Source: Maratus speciosus (Eukaryota > Arthropoda > Arachnida > Araneae > Salticidae). Taken from it: 64,000 nt of DNA. Shown here one piece after another: positions 33,795-44,580 of this stretch. The stretch spans positions 19,638,981-19,702,980 of the forward strand of contig OZ010798.1 in NCBI GenBank assembly GCA_963932465.1. The letters run 5' to 3'. Below the pieces are notes generated by a model. That model searched no databases. It was not told the DNA's origin and saw nothing but the letters and a program-made list of their open reading frames with translations. Position 1 is the first letter of the stretch. Every line of letters begins with the position of its first letter. A program made the position numbers and the translations under genes.

Positions 33795-34628
33795 AAAAAA
33801 TGTAAACAAAGCAATGATCAGAAATCCGCACAACCTCTGGTTCCAAGCTGTGTGGATTTGAAGCAGTCTACTGCATAAGGTTAGATAATTTTCACTTTTA
33901 TTTTTCAATTTTAGCAATGATTATTTAAAGTTTTTTCTTTCTAATTAATTGCAAACAAAAATAGTAGCAAAATTAAATTTGTAGGATTGCAGCATTGTAT
34001 TTCTAAAGTTAAAGATTTTATGCCTTAGGCGACTACAGTTTTGATCGTATATCTTTACCAGTTATACGTCATTTTAAGATGGCTTCCTGAAAGAGACATA
34101 ATCACTGTACTGTACTGCCTGGATGGGATAATACTTTACTGTATTATTTTATCTAGAAGCTTTATCTTTTTTTTCTTTACAATTACATAATTTACACAAA
34201 AAATTTTGATTGATATTTTTAAAAAATCTTATTTCTTAAATAAATTCTGACCCCCTACCCTACCCCCCATCAATGGAATTCTGCTGATATTTTTCAAAAC
34301 ATAAAAACAAAATTGAAACAATCACATCACGTAAAATATGAATAAAAACTTTACCTTTTGCATTTTCATCAAGTATCACAATGGCATAGCCATAAGATTT
34401 TTTTGGAATGTGTGTGTGTGTGTGTGGGGGGAGATACATGTTCCCCTGCCACTGAAGTAACATAATTTTAGTGGTTACACATTGAAACAATGAATTGAAA
34501 AAAAAAAATAGGAATCTTAAATTTTTGAAACATTTCAAATATTGCAAAATTTTTATAAAAATTTACAAATTAAAAAAAAATTTTGAGTAAATTTTTTTTC
34601 TGGATTTCAGAATTCCTGATAATGGGCC

Positions 34629-34888
34629 CTATACTGCATATAAGAAACCTGTATTAACGGAATAGCAAGGGACCATTAAAAAAAAATTCAGTCTTAGACA
34701 GTTTTCTGTCTGCAGAGATGTAAACATGGTATCCATAACGTAAGGTGGGGACCACAAAATTTTTTCTCTTGTGAAAATAAAATTCTAATACATTAATCCC
34801 GTTTTATAAGGTAGATTTGTATGTTTGACATTCCTTCCGTCCGGACAATGAAACTTTTCCGTTTAAGAGAGGATTGTATACTGCAGAC
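34629..34888. mobile_element. Possible small pogo-like MITE
   Basis: Left ACTGCATATAAG...GTATTAACGG and right CCGTTTAAG...GTATACTGCAG are loosely inverted and follow TA. About 260 bp. Ends are diverged, so this is a weak call. The preceding stretch 33874-34628 shows no other feature apart from a (TG)n tract at 34411-34424. Confidence 0.4.
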
Positions 34889-35845
34889 AGGTTCTGTTTT
34901 CATTAGGGATGCACCGAATATTCTGTATCTATTTGGTATTCGACCATAATACCGAATATTTGGTTCGGCCAAATATCAAACTATTTGGTTAAGTCGAATA
35001 TGAAACTATCCGGCCAAACCGAATACAGTAAAAGCTCTGTTATCCGGCATTCAAGTAACCGGAAAGCTCAACTAACCGGAAAAATTCGGAGAAATCGTTT
35101 ATTTTTTTCCCCCATAAACAGTTCAAAAATTTTTACTACTATTTTAGGAAATTTACTGTTAGCATTCTCAAATTATCTCAGCGATTAATTCAGCGTAAAA
35201 CAGATCTGTGTGTATGTTCATAACAGTGAACATTATAAAATAAAAATATAGCATAAAGAACTGTCTATAGCTCGTTAGTGCAGAATAACTTCATGGTGCG
35301 TCATAGTACGTGATAGTCCGCCGCGCCGGCTGTTTTTCCTTCCGAAAGAGAGAAGGAGGGGGTGGAAAATGAAGACAAGAGAAGAGAGGCTTGATCTTTC
35401 TTTTCTGCACTTGGCGAAACTAGATGGGGAGGGAAAGGGAAGGAGTGATAAACAGTAGAAAGCTACATCTTTTCCGAAAACTGAACTGCTAAGTGAGGCA
35501 GCCAGGAGCATGAAGGAAAACTGTTTTCTAAGAACTGGGATGGGGATATGGTCATTTTAGATATCGTATTTTTCCCCCAGATGCACAGTAGCCCCCCCCC
35601 CCTCCCTGGAGTTACTAGAAAATTCCATCTGTCTGTAGAACTTTCCATCTGTCCCGCCCATTTGGGTCTACACATTCAGTTTGACCAGTTAGAATTTGAC
35701 TTAAATCACGCTGATGCTTTTTTTTTTTTTTTTTTCGTTTTGGCACATTTTTACTGCCATTCGCTTGTGCTTAATCAGCTAGCCTAGTAAATTGCTCTCA
35801 ACCTTTATTAATCGTGTTCTGTCATATTTTTTGTCAAATTAAAAA

Positions 35846-35945
35846 ATGGCAGATCAGTCAAATCCTAATAAAAGGAAACAAGTTGTTTTAACCATAACTC
35901 AGAAGCTAGACATTATTAGACGTTCAGAAAGAGGGTGTAGGGACT
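35846..35945 (+). pseudogene. Tigger transposase N-terminus (CENP-B-type HTH)
   Basis: ATG at 35846 in the context AAAAAATGGC gives MADQSNPNKRKQVVLTITQK followed by LDIIRRSERG. A basic K-R-K stretch followed by (L)T..QKL.II...E.G is the start of the CENP-B N-terminal DNA-binding domain of pogo/Tigger transposases. The similarity stops after about 33 residues, where gypsy LTR sequence probably begins; the frame then ends at a TAG near 35976. The orientation agrees with the TIR-defined element. Confidence 0.75.
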
Positions 35946-35969
35946 TGGATATCACTGGACAAGAGGAAA

Positions 35970-36670
35970 TGGTAGCGTAGTGCTTCTTTTTTCTAAGTCC
36001 TTTATTTACATTAATTTCTAGGTTAATGAAGAGTATTTACAACTTAAATAATATTAGTCTTGGGTTCTAGTCAATTCTAAACAGGACAAAAAGTTCAATT
36101 AATGGGATGCTTCCATAGATATAGTGCTTCAATCTGAGAGAGGACTGATCGGGACGATCATCTATCTCTCCTCAGTTCGATATCCACCACCAGTCCTAGC
36201 AAGACCTGTCCTCGTAAGCGTCCTCACTCTGCTGCTTCCCAAGTCCTTTTCCTTCTTCTCTCCTTCCGCGTTGCCACCTCACCTTTCTCGAAGGCTGAAG
36301 CTCCCGGTTCTAGGGAAACCAGTCTTCACCCTTGGCCGTTGCCACTGCCTAATTCTCGAAGGCTGAAGCTCCCGGTTCTAAGAGAACTAGTCTTTTCTCC
36401 TCCTTAGCCGTTGCCACCGCTCTTTTACTGGAAGGCTGAAACTCCTGCTCTCTCTGCAATTCAATGGAATGTTAAGTTCGTGCCGGAACGAAATTGTACT
36501 GTCTTCTCCATTGATATTTCTAGCCTTGACGGCGGCATGGCTTTGTTCAGAAATTACCGATGAGATTTAGCGTGGGAAAGTTTAGAAGATCCTTCCACGG
36601 GAATCTTCTCTCGAATAATAGTTCGTGAATAATTAGTCTTTAGCGGCAATTAGTAAAGTTCTTACAGCAA
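35970..36670 (-). mobile_element. Probable 3-prime LTR of a Ty3/gypsy element
   Basis: On minus, a purine tract GGAGGGGGGGAT (36671-36682) is directly followed by TGCTGTAAGAAC, the expected polypurine-tract/LTR junction downstream of the pol fragment. The other LTR border (plus-strand TG near 35938 or 35969) is not certain. The LTR is GC-richer than its surroundings and contains a ~77-bp tandem repeat at 36288-36450 (CGAAGGCTGAAGCTCCCGGT units, two and a half copies). No 5-prime LTR was found. Confidence 0.6.
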
Positions 36671-36915
36671 TCCCCCCCTCCAAGAGAGATTTTTCACGTA
36701 GCTGGAAAATCTATAGTGATGTCAGTGTTACACTTAAAATTTGTTCACCACAGAGGTTCACCATTCATTTTTTTTTTTGTACTAATCACACATAAATTTA
36801 CACTCTTTTCCAGGAACATTATTATGACAATTACAACAATATATACAAAATGAAAATTATTTATACCTTATGATGCAAGCAATTTTTTTGAGAATTATAT
36901 ACAATTTTCCTAACT

Positions 36916-38345
36916 TTATTCAGCCCTACTTAAGCAATCGACATGCACTATTTCTTTCCCCGGACGGTGCCTGATTGTATAATGATAAGGCTGAAGTATC
37001 AAGGACCAACGGATTAGTCGCGGATTATTTCCAGCGTTCTTTTGAAGCCATATTAGAGGATTGTGGTCTGTCTCGATACTAAACTTCTGGCCATCTAAAT
37101 AATGCCTTATTTTTTTTTTATCGCATATATTATAGCAGCACATTCTTTCTCGTTCGCAGAAAACTTTCGCTCTGGAGGAGTGAATTTCCTACTGAGGTAT
37201 ATGACTGGGTGTTCTTCACCATTTACGCATTTGGCCATTATAATTCCTATAGACCCCTTGCATTGACGTCACGTTGCTATTAGCAACTACTGATACTGTA
37301 GATTCTGGAGCACACACTTGGAGCACAGAACTCCCCGTCTGCCGTTAAAAGTGCGTGTTATCTTTATCTTTAATTTAGAGCTTGCTTATTTTAATTATTA
37401 TAGTGCAAATAAGTCTAAAAAATCAAATGGAGAGCACGAAAGTCGCCTTATATTTGGGCGCCATAGGAAGCGATTTCAGACATGTGACGTCATGTGCAAC
37501 CCTTCTATACCGCGGTCAGATGCGTCACTCTGAATGATGAATTCCTCTGCATAATTTGGCGCATATAAAACCGGGTTTTCGATCAATTTCCTTTTTAAAG
37601 TGAGGAATGCTCCTTCCATCTCTGGAGTCCAACTAATTTTAGCCTACGTTCTTTCAAAGCCCTCGTCAAAGGTTCTATTATCGTGGCATAATTTCTAATA
37701 TATCTAGAATAGTACCTCGACATCCCTAAAAAACGGCGTATTTCGGTTTTCGATTTAGGTGCTGGAAATTCTGTTATCGCTTGTATTTTAGACTCTGCAG
37801 GGGTGCGCCGTCCGTCGCCCACCACATGTCCCAAATATTTGACCGTACGCTGCGCAAATTTGCACTTAGATAATTTTACTTTTATTTTGGCTTCCTTGAT
37901 TCGATCTAAAACTATTCCTAGATGTCTCATATGGTCATTCCAATCATCGGAAAAATATGGCCATATCGTCTAAGTATGGGAGACAAAAATCCCGGGTCGT
38001 TAGAGAAAACATCCCTCCTCCCACATAAAACTTCAGCCAACTCCGTTATCTGGTCTGACGAGCACCTTTCTCCTAAAGCACTGTTTGTCACTATTTTTTG
38101 GAAATCGTATTCTTCCGGTGTGCTAGTTAATTGCGGAATCTCTAAATCGTATTCGTTTCCATTGGGCTCATAATGTTCTTTTATGACTAAATTCACTAAC
38201 TGTTATCTTTGAAGGTAGGGTTTGAGTAAATTTACGTGATAAATTTGAGAAGGCGTTCTACGATGAGGTAAATTTACTATATAATTTGTTTCCGAAACTT
38301 TCTTTTCCACTGTGGCAAGACCATTCCAACTAACAGAAAACTTAT
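36916..38345 (-). pseudogene. pol: Ty3/gypsy pol fragment (integrase end, RT, RNase H), broken
   Basis: Minus strand, in order from 38345: RRTPSQIYHVNLLKPY, like the C-terminal part of an integrase; a linker with VLCGRRDVFSNDPG, the usual lead-in to reverse transcriptase; then directly the PYLDDM catalytic motif of RT (about 37961-37979), so the RT fingers and palm between them are deleted; RT thumb (VKLSKCKFAQRTVKYLGHVV, RRFLGMSRYYSRYI); and RNase H starting FIIQSDASDRGI, cut by a MITE at 37252-37504, and resuming to TDHNPLIWLQ and ending DCLSRAE with a stop at 36916. There are at least two frameshifts (near 37640 and 37940). Integrase-like sequence before RT, and a stop right after RNase H, is the reverse of usual gypsy order and recalls Gmr1-type elements. 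Dead. Confidence 0.8.
37252..37504. mobile_element. 253-bp MITE inside gypsy RNase H
   Basis: CTATA at 37247-37251 and 37505-37509 (TSD of 4-5 bp); ends carry inverted TTGCA..TGACGTCAC sequence (left GACCCCTTGCATTGACGTCA). Removing it joins RNase H codons in frame (DRGI to GIIM), which proves insertion. Superfamily not assigned. Confidence 0.8.
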
Positions 38346-39989
38346 TGGTTTTATTCAACGCTAATACCAAAACTTTATAAAAGATTAATAAATAAATATA
38401 GAAATTTGTTTATTTTATTTTTTATTCGGAAAGAATAACTTTATCAACTGCAAATTTAATAATAATAATAATATTTATTTGATCGACTTCCTAATGGCAG
38501 GAAAACAGCCTAAAAATCATTTTCCTGTTTCATTTTTACGCTGATGCCTCCCCCCCTTCTTTCATGACATATTTTGTAGCGCTCAACTATCCGGACTTTT
38601 CAAGTATCCGGCAATCGGCGTTTCCCGAGCATGCCGGTTAGTTGAGCTTTTACTGTACTTAAAAAAAATCTCTTGAAACACATTTGGGCATTTCCATGAA
38701 AAAGTGGACATGAGGGTTGAAATTTCAAACTTCTTTTATTATTATAAGTAATATATCAAATTAAAGGTAAAAATATGACACATATGAAAATACAGAGAAC
38801 TAAGCTGTAAAATGTATTCTTTTATAATTTATCTAAGGTCAAAGTTAGAAAAATTTCAAAAACTTTCAAGAATGTAAAATAAGGTATTTTCATTCTGCCA
38901 GATGCAATATTTAAAACAGCAGCATTTTCACTCATGTGCATATATTACTATTTGTGACCTTTGTTTACCTTTTGAAACACTTAATTTTTCAAAATAATTT
39001 AAAAGACCCGATTTTTAAAACAAATATATTTATACTGGCTCTCTGTCACACCCGTCACAAAAAAGATGTTCAAGTTTTTATACAAAATTCATGAAACTTT
39101 CTGAAAGTCTAATTATTGCAAGTCTGAATAAATATGAAATATTGAAAATTTATTAAATTTTTATCTTGTGTGGAATTTTAGTGTGACGGGTGTGACAAAA
39201 TCCTTGTGACAGGTATGCCACCATTTTAAGTTGTTTAGAAATATATTTAAATGTTTCTTAAATGAAGTGTAAGATTGAATCATTATTGTTTCTGAACATA
39301 TTAAGACAAATGTGACTTTAAAAAAAAGATAAATCATAAAATATATATATTTGAATTATTTTAGCAAATTTTGAGTTGGTGGCAATTTACTTTGACTTTT
39401 GATAGATTTTCAAGAAAATGAATATTTATTATTAATATTCTTTACATAACTGTTTCTCAATCCAGTTATTTTGAAGACAAAAATAATGTGGGAGACACTG
39501 AAGGAATAATACAAGTGACTTTGCCGAGAACTATAGTGCTGTCTCTTAAAATGAGATCCAGAGTGCTCACTGGACTAATCCTCAAATCACCATTTTTACA
39601 TGCTTTGCATTGTTGAAAGGTAATGTGATTTGCTCTTATGTAATAATATAGTAATCAATAACGAATTGCAGCATGTTAAATAAGTATGTTGTATGGAATT
39701 TTTAAATGGCATTACTATTAGCCTGAAAACAGTTTTCCCAACTCAAAATAGTGAAAAAATTTTCTGATGGCTGTGCAGTCCTGTTTAAAAACAAATACAA
39801 CATTTTGAACTTGCACTTCTTGATCAAAGATTTTAAGCTAACATGTGAATGGAACGTTTTGGCCACTTCTCATGGTAAAAGAGCAGTTGACGGAATTGGG
39901 GGATTGATACGGTCAAGAGTGTGGGTTTTGCATAAGTCCAGAAAAGCAATATTTTATTCTGCTCTTGATTTTTTTTTTAATGTGCACAG

Positions 39990-40780
39990 CAGATTTAGAT
40001 AAAATGTAAAACTGTCTGCAAACTCAAATAATTTCTTAAAAATTTTCTGCAGAAAAACACCACGTCCCTCCTAAGTCCTATATCGCTGCTAACAGCAAAA
40101 GTAAAAAAGTCCTCTTTCCAATCCCTCACATTACATTACATGCTCCCCCTCCCCCCCCCCTCCAGTTTTCTGAATTAGACTTTATTGAAAAGAGGATAAT
40201 GTTTACTAAGATATTAAAACCGAATTCCCCTTTCAAATGTAAAAAAGTCACTGCAAATCATAGAGAAATGCTAAACAAGCGCATAAACTTTCGCTAAAAT
40301 TTCCAACCAAATAAACTTTATTTAAAAGAGATCAACATTTAACATTTACTTTTCAACACAAAATTTATTTTTAATATGTTAAATTAATCTGCAAAGCCTA
40401 AAATAATCTGCAGCACCTACTTCGGTGCTGCACTGTTTCTGCTACCGGCACTGGCAAAAAAAAAAAAAAAAAAAAAAAAAAAAGCATTGTACCTGCCGTT
40501 CCGGCATAAGCCCCACACTTCCAATATTTTTAAGTTTTAAAAATATATATGTAACGGCGCTTCTTCCATGGTACGTGGCAAATAATTTCTAGATAGCTTT
40601 TTTTTTTATCTGCAGACCTTCTCACAAGTCTGCGACGGGCCTCGCATAGATTCTCCGCCTGGGGTCTTAATAATTTTTTTATGAAAAATTTGTAAAAAAA
40701 TAAACCAAATAAACTGTCTGCAAACTTTGAAAATTTTCTGCGAACGGTGTTCGCGTGTTCGTCTATATTATCTGACTCTG
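39990..40780. mobile_element. Non-autonomous hAT, family K, copy 2
   Basis: Perfect 8-bp duplication GTGCACAG at 39982-39989 and 40781-40788. Ends CAGATTTAGATAAAAT and complement CAGAGTCAGATAATAT. The terminal ~45 bp at the right (GTTCGCGTGTTCGTCTATAT region) match the element at 15531-16192. 791 bp, with a long A tract at about 40457-40483. It splits the transposon J ORF in frame-compatible fashion. Confidence 0.9.
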
Positions 40781-41191
40781 GTGCACAGGAGATTGGTGCA
40801 ATAAAGACATTGTATGTGTCAGCAGAGAAAATACTGGAAACTAAACAATTGCTGACAGAAGGATGGGAAGGCATCAAGTCTTATCACCACTTTAAGGTAA
40901 GTGCTGATAATACCAACCTTTTGATTGGAAAAACTATGAAATCAACACTAAGGGAGGTAAGTCACTGCTAATTGCGAATCTCCCCCCAGAAAGATTTTGA
41001 AAACATCAGATTTAAATATCTTGAGACTATGTTGTGGTTTCCCTGGCCAGTAACAAAAAGTGCAATATAGCTTGTACCTAGTACTACAGCAATGTCTTGA
41101 ATATCAACTGCCATAAGGAAGAAATAAGCTTGAAATACATGCAAACCAGTGGACAACACTGGATTTGGCCAGAGAAAGATGATGTCTTAAT

Positions 41192-42316
41192 TAGGGATTG
41201 ACCGAATACCGAATAGTCGATTCGGTATTCGGTGATTCGGCATGTAAACCGAATATTCGGCTTCGGCCGAATACTTTTAAGTATTCGGCCGAATAATTGC
41301 GGATAAGTATTTTCTTAGAAGTAGAAGAATTCTCTTTTACTTAGAAGTAGAATAGGCTAAATGATGAGTTTCAATATTATGTGCATGAGTTTAAAGTTCA
41401 GCTGCACTACCAAAAACAAGTCAAAGGCCATTTTTAATTACAAAAAACTTTTTTCTTTCCTAAAATAGTCTATATAGGGGTGAAATCAGAACAACTGTCT
41501 ACGATATAGGGGAAAAAAAGTAAGGAATATGGGCATCTTTCCATTACCATTTAATTTTAATTATTTCTACATTAGTTTTTTCAATTTAAATTTATTTAAT
41601 GTGTATTCTCTTTAATATACACCTCAAATAAGTATATCAGAGTAAGAGTTCATCTCTGTATATCTAAGGTTTATATTAAAGAAAATACATGCATCAAGTA
41701 AGTATACTCCTATGCCTATCCTATAGCTTTTATAACCATTAAATTAAAATCGCTCAAATTTATCTTCATCACCACAGTGATAAATATTAATCAAAATATA
41801 AATATGTATCAATAATTTCACAGAAAATAGTTAAATGTACAAATTGATATGATACCTTTTGTATTTGAGAACATTCCAATTCAATATGTATATAATTAGA
41901 CAATCAGTAAATCAACTTAATGACAACATTGTTTCTTTTTATTTGAATGAACTTATGTTTTTCTGAGAATTCTTATCCTTAATAATAGCCTGTATAGTTT
42001 AATACTTTCATTGGGTTAATTTGGATATTGACTAGTGATAAAATAATAAAAAATAAGTGATGGGTTAATGAATTTGTTAGTTGAAAGAAGTTATTAAATT
42101 TTTTTGTGTAATTAGATTTAAGAATAAAAATGTAACTGAATTAAATTATTAAGAATTTAATTTTAATTAAAGTTTATTAAAAAAGCTAATATATGCAAAA
42201 ATGTGTATTAAAAATTTTTAAGTATTCGGTTGCCGAATACCGAATATTCGGTGTACACTTTGACCGAAGCTTCGGTATTCGGTATTCGGCAAAATTGCTG
42301 ATTCGGTCAATCCCTA
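41192..42316. mobile_element. Non-autonomous hAT with CCGAATA subterminal repeats
   Basis: Perfect 8-bp duplication GTCTTAAT at 41184-41191 and 42317-42324. Ends TAGGGATTGACCGAATA and complement. Both subterminal regions are filled with ATTCGGTATTCGG / CCGAATACCGAATA words that can fold back. 1125 bp; AT-rich centre without coding sequence. The TIR start resembles the larger hAT at 34904-45559. Confidence 0.9.
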
Positions 42317-42516
42317 GTCTTAATTGAAAACATTTTTGCCATTGAAAAAAAAATAGCTACTCCATCACTTATAACAAGTAGGGGACACTACAGATTTTAA
42401 ACTTAGTGCATAAAGATGTTAGTTTTATTAAATTTTGTTTGTATATTAGCTACTGTCAAGTTTTTTGTCAATACCGATCGCTGTTTTTTATTTGTAAATA
42501 ACTTTAAAACCGTATA

Positions 42517-43322
42517 GGGTAGATATGCCAGTAATGGACACCCTTGATGTTTTTGGTTAATAAAAAAATAACTAATAAATATTTAGCTTTGATTATTTTT
42601 TTTATAATTCCCCCTTGTATGTTTTATAAAACTATGTTATTGTTGACACTTTTAATCAAACCAATCAGGAAGCAGAAAATAATGTTTCAAAGTTTTTCTG
42701 TGAAAATCTTAATGAAGAGGTTAAGAGCTGGCTTCATTTAATTAATTTATATATTATTTATTTTCTTGCAAAATTTGAATGTTTTTGTTTGAGTAGCAAT
42801 ACAAAACTTTGAATTTTATATACTAATGGCTGTTTACAAAATTTCATTTCTTTTTAAGGTTTTAAGAGGGGGTGTCCATTACTGGGATGGTTAATTAGTC
42901 ATTTTCCAGTAATGGACACCCCATGTAGACATTGCTAAAAATGCAAATTTAGTAATATTTATAGAGCATAAAATACTTTGGCTTAACTGCAAACCTAAGT
43001 AATCAAATTTAATTTTTAAATCATACTTACCAAAATGTAATAACACCAAAACTTTTATAAATAGCTGCTTTTAAGTTATTTTATGTGATTAATAAAATTT
43101 CGATATTTTATTTCATTTATTATTATTATTTTTTTTATGTAGTACATATATATACCTCACATATTTTATAATCTGACAATCAAACCAGCCAGGAAGCAGA
43201 AAATACTGTTTAAGAGCACAGTCAAAGAGGGGCTCATAGGGCTTAATCCCTCTCCATTTAAATAAAAACAATTAAGTTACAGAAGCTATTAAAAATCCAT
43301 TTTCTGTCTTAAATGTTTCCTT

Positions 43323-43369
<47 letters not shown>

Positions 43370-44169
43370 CAATATATTATTAATGAAATTTATAGGTAAT
43401 ATTCATGAAACTAGTAAATCTGCAGATCAGTGGCCTCAAACATCAGTTCTACAGTTTTATTCTGAAATTATTTTATTTAGTATTTAAAATATTCAACTCA
43501 CAATACCATTTCTTTCATATTTGTAATATTAATTATTATAAATGATATATCAAGTAATCTCTGGAAAATTGTTAAAAATAGTGACACAAAACTAAACATT
43601 AATATTCCAATTTTTTTTTTTTTTTTTACACCTTTTAAATCCACCACTGTTTCAATAATTTGATAGCTGTAATTGTCTGATATTTAGTATTTTAAACTAT
43701 CCATCTAAAATAATTAAAACATCGATCTTCTGATAATTACAATAATTGATGCAAACAGTAAATGATTATCACAAATATTTTATTAATTACTGGTATCCTA
43801 ATTGTTAAATTTATTTAAAAATAACTATTTTGTTTCATTAGTATGTATTCATTAAATTGTGGTTCTAAATACAGTCATAAAAACAATTATATTTATTACT
43901 TTTTATGGGGTGTCCATTACTGGAACAGAGGGTGTTCACTACTGGGCCAGAGGTTGTCCATTACTGGGCTTTTGGGTGTTTTGATATATTTCTGTTATTT
44001 AAAATTAAATTTCTAATCATATGGGGAAATGAGGCTATAAGAATGGTTAAATATTGTCGATAGATTAATATAATATTGAAAAAACTGGAATATAATAATT
44101 ATAACTATTAATAAAAAAATAATTTTTACAGAAATTCCTCAAGGGTGTCCATTACTGGCACATCTACCC
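42517..44169. mobile_element. TA-flanked element with CCAGTAATGGACACCC repeats
   Basis: TA at 42515-42516 and 44170-44171; 33-bp inverted ends starting GGGTAGATATGCCAGTAATG. The core word GGTGTCCATTACTGG or its complement occurs about seven times (for example 42526, 42867, 42898, 43906, 43927, 43947, 44141). 1653 bp, no transposase; contains a 39-nt A tract at 43328-43366. Organisation parallels the TA-flanked element at 17503-19977. Confidence 0.8.
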
Positions 44170-44580
44170 TACTTTGCATGATGTCACACCCGTCACAGCA
44201 GAAAAAAAATTCTTATACGTTAAAATAATTAAAATTTATTATGAAAATTATGCATTAAGTTTAATTTGAATCTCTTTTATTAGAAAAAAATTGTTTTAAT
44301 AATGAAACATTTAAATATTCACAGGAATTTTAACAAATATGCATGCTAGTGAAAACTCATGTCTGGAGAGAGTCACACCCATCACAAGATTAAAAAAATT
44401 TTTGAAAAAAAAATGAAAGCTATTGAAGTTTCATGTTTGCACAATTATTCAAGAATATGCATGGAAAAATATATTTTAAATACTTTTCAGGAATTTATTA
44501 GCTAATTTATTGTCCAAAATATAGATATAGGCTCTTAAAATTGAGTCTGGATGTCACACCCGTCACAATGGAAAGGCCCA

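Larger units (their letters stand above)
31737..33873. mobile_element. Tigger/pogo-like relic, subfamily C, with three later insertions
   Basis: Left end CGGTAGACTCCCTCAAATCT after TA (31735-31736); right end GGATTTGAAGCAGTCTACTG before CA (decayed TA). Subterminal sequence repeats the AATCCACA / TGTGGATT theme. After removing the SINE (31768-31998) and the insertions 32467-33211 and 33511-33794 it is about 0.9 kb, with no transposase left. Confidence 0.65.
35026..38655 (+). mobile_element. Tigger/pogo transposon, subfamily D, disrupted by a Ty3/gypsy element
   Basis: TA at 35024-35025 and 38656-38657 flank ends CAGTAAAAGCTC and GAGCTTTTACTG with subterminal TTATCCGGCA / TATCCGGCAATCG words. 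It keeps the start of the transposase (35846-35945, plus) and then runs into retrotransposon sequence. The rest of the transposase is missing, so a deletion accompanied or followed the insertion. Confidence 0.8.
39502..42400 (+). pseudogene. Degenerate ORF of an uncharacterised transposase-like family
   Basis: One reading frame with several stop codons can be followed through two hAT insertions. In order: SDFAENYSA, a stop, NEIQSAHWTNPQITIFTC, then GNVICSYVII and stops, FSQLKIVKKFSDGCAVLFKN, WNVLATSHGKRAVDGIGGLI, a break by the hAT at 39990, AQEIGAIKTLYVSAEKILET, LLTEGWEGIKSYHHFK, a decayed stretch, NVLNINCHKEEISLKYMQ, QHWIWPEKDDVLIENIF (crossed by the hAT at 41192) and SLITSRGHYRF with TAA at 42398-42400. 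From memory this pattern (D-F-A-E-N, Q-S-A-H-W, F-S-D-G, T-S-H-G-K-x-x-V-D-G-I-G-G, W-P near the end) recurs in uncharacterised proteins of many invertebrates. The Asp in DFAEN and in FSDG could be the first two acids of an RNase H-like DDE/D site; that is inference. The N-terminal part is missing. Confidence 0.7.
38684..44580 (+). mobile_element. Transposon J: TGGGC(A/C)TTTCCAT ends, degenerate ORF of unknown family
   Basis: Inverted ends TTGGGCATTTCCATG (38684) and CAATGGAAAGGCCCA (to 44580). The word GTCACACCCGTCACA, in either orientation, is repeated near both ends (39047, 39181, 44183, 44380, 44553). Removing the nested elements (39990-40780, 41192-42316, 42517-44169) leaves about 2.3 kb that contains the degenerate ORF 39502-42400. 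TSD unclear. I interpret the ORF as the C-terminal part of this element's own protein. Confidence 0.6.

Noticed and set aside
36124..36366. 80-codon Pro/Leu/Ser-rich plus frame
   Set aside because: Lies antisense within the gypsy LTR, over its 77-bp tandem repeat.
39620..39732. Short intron between the SAHW and FSDG blocks (GTAATG...AACAG)
   Set aside because: Splice-like ends are present, but the frame continues through the interval with recognisable residues, so it is decayed coding sequence.
29171..42400. The ORFs at 29.2-30.7 kb and 39.5-42.4 kb as N- and C-terminal halves of one transposase
   Set aside because: Tempting because both look transposon-encoded and complementary, but the enclosing termini differ (TTAA/GAGCAAG versus TGGGC.TTTCC) and no overlapping sequence links them.
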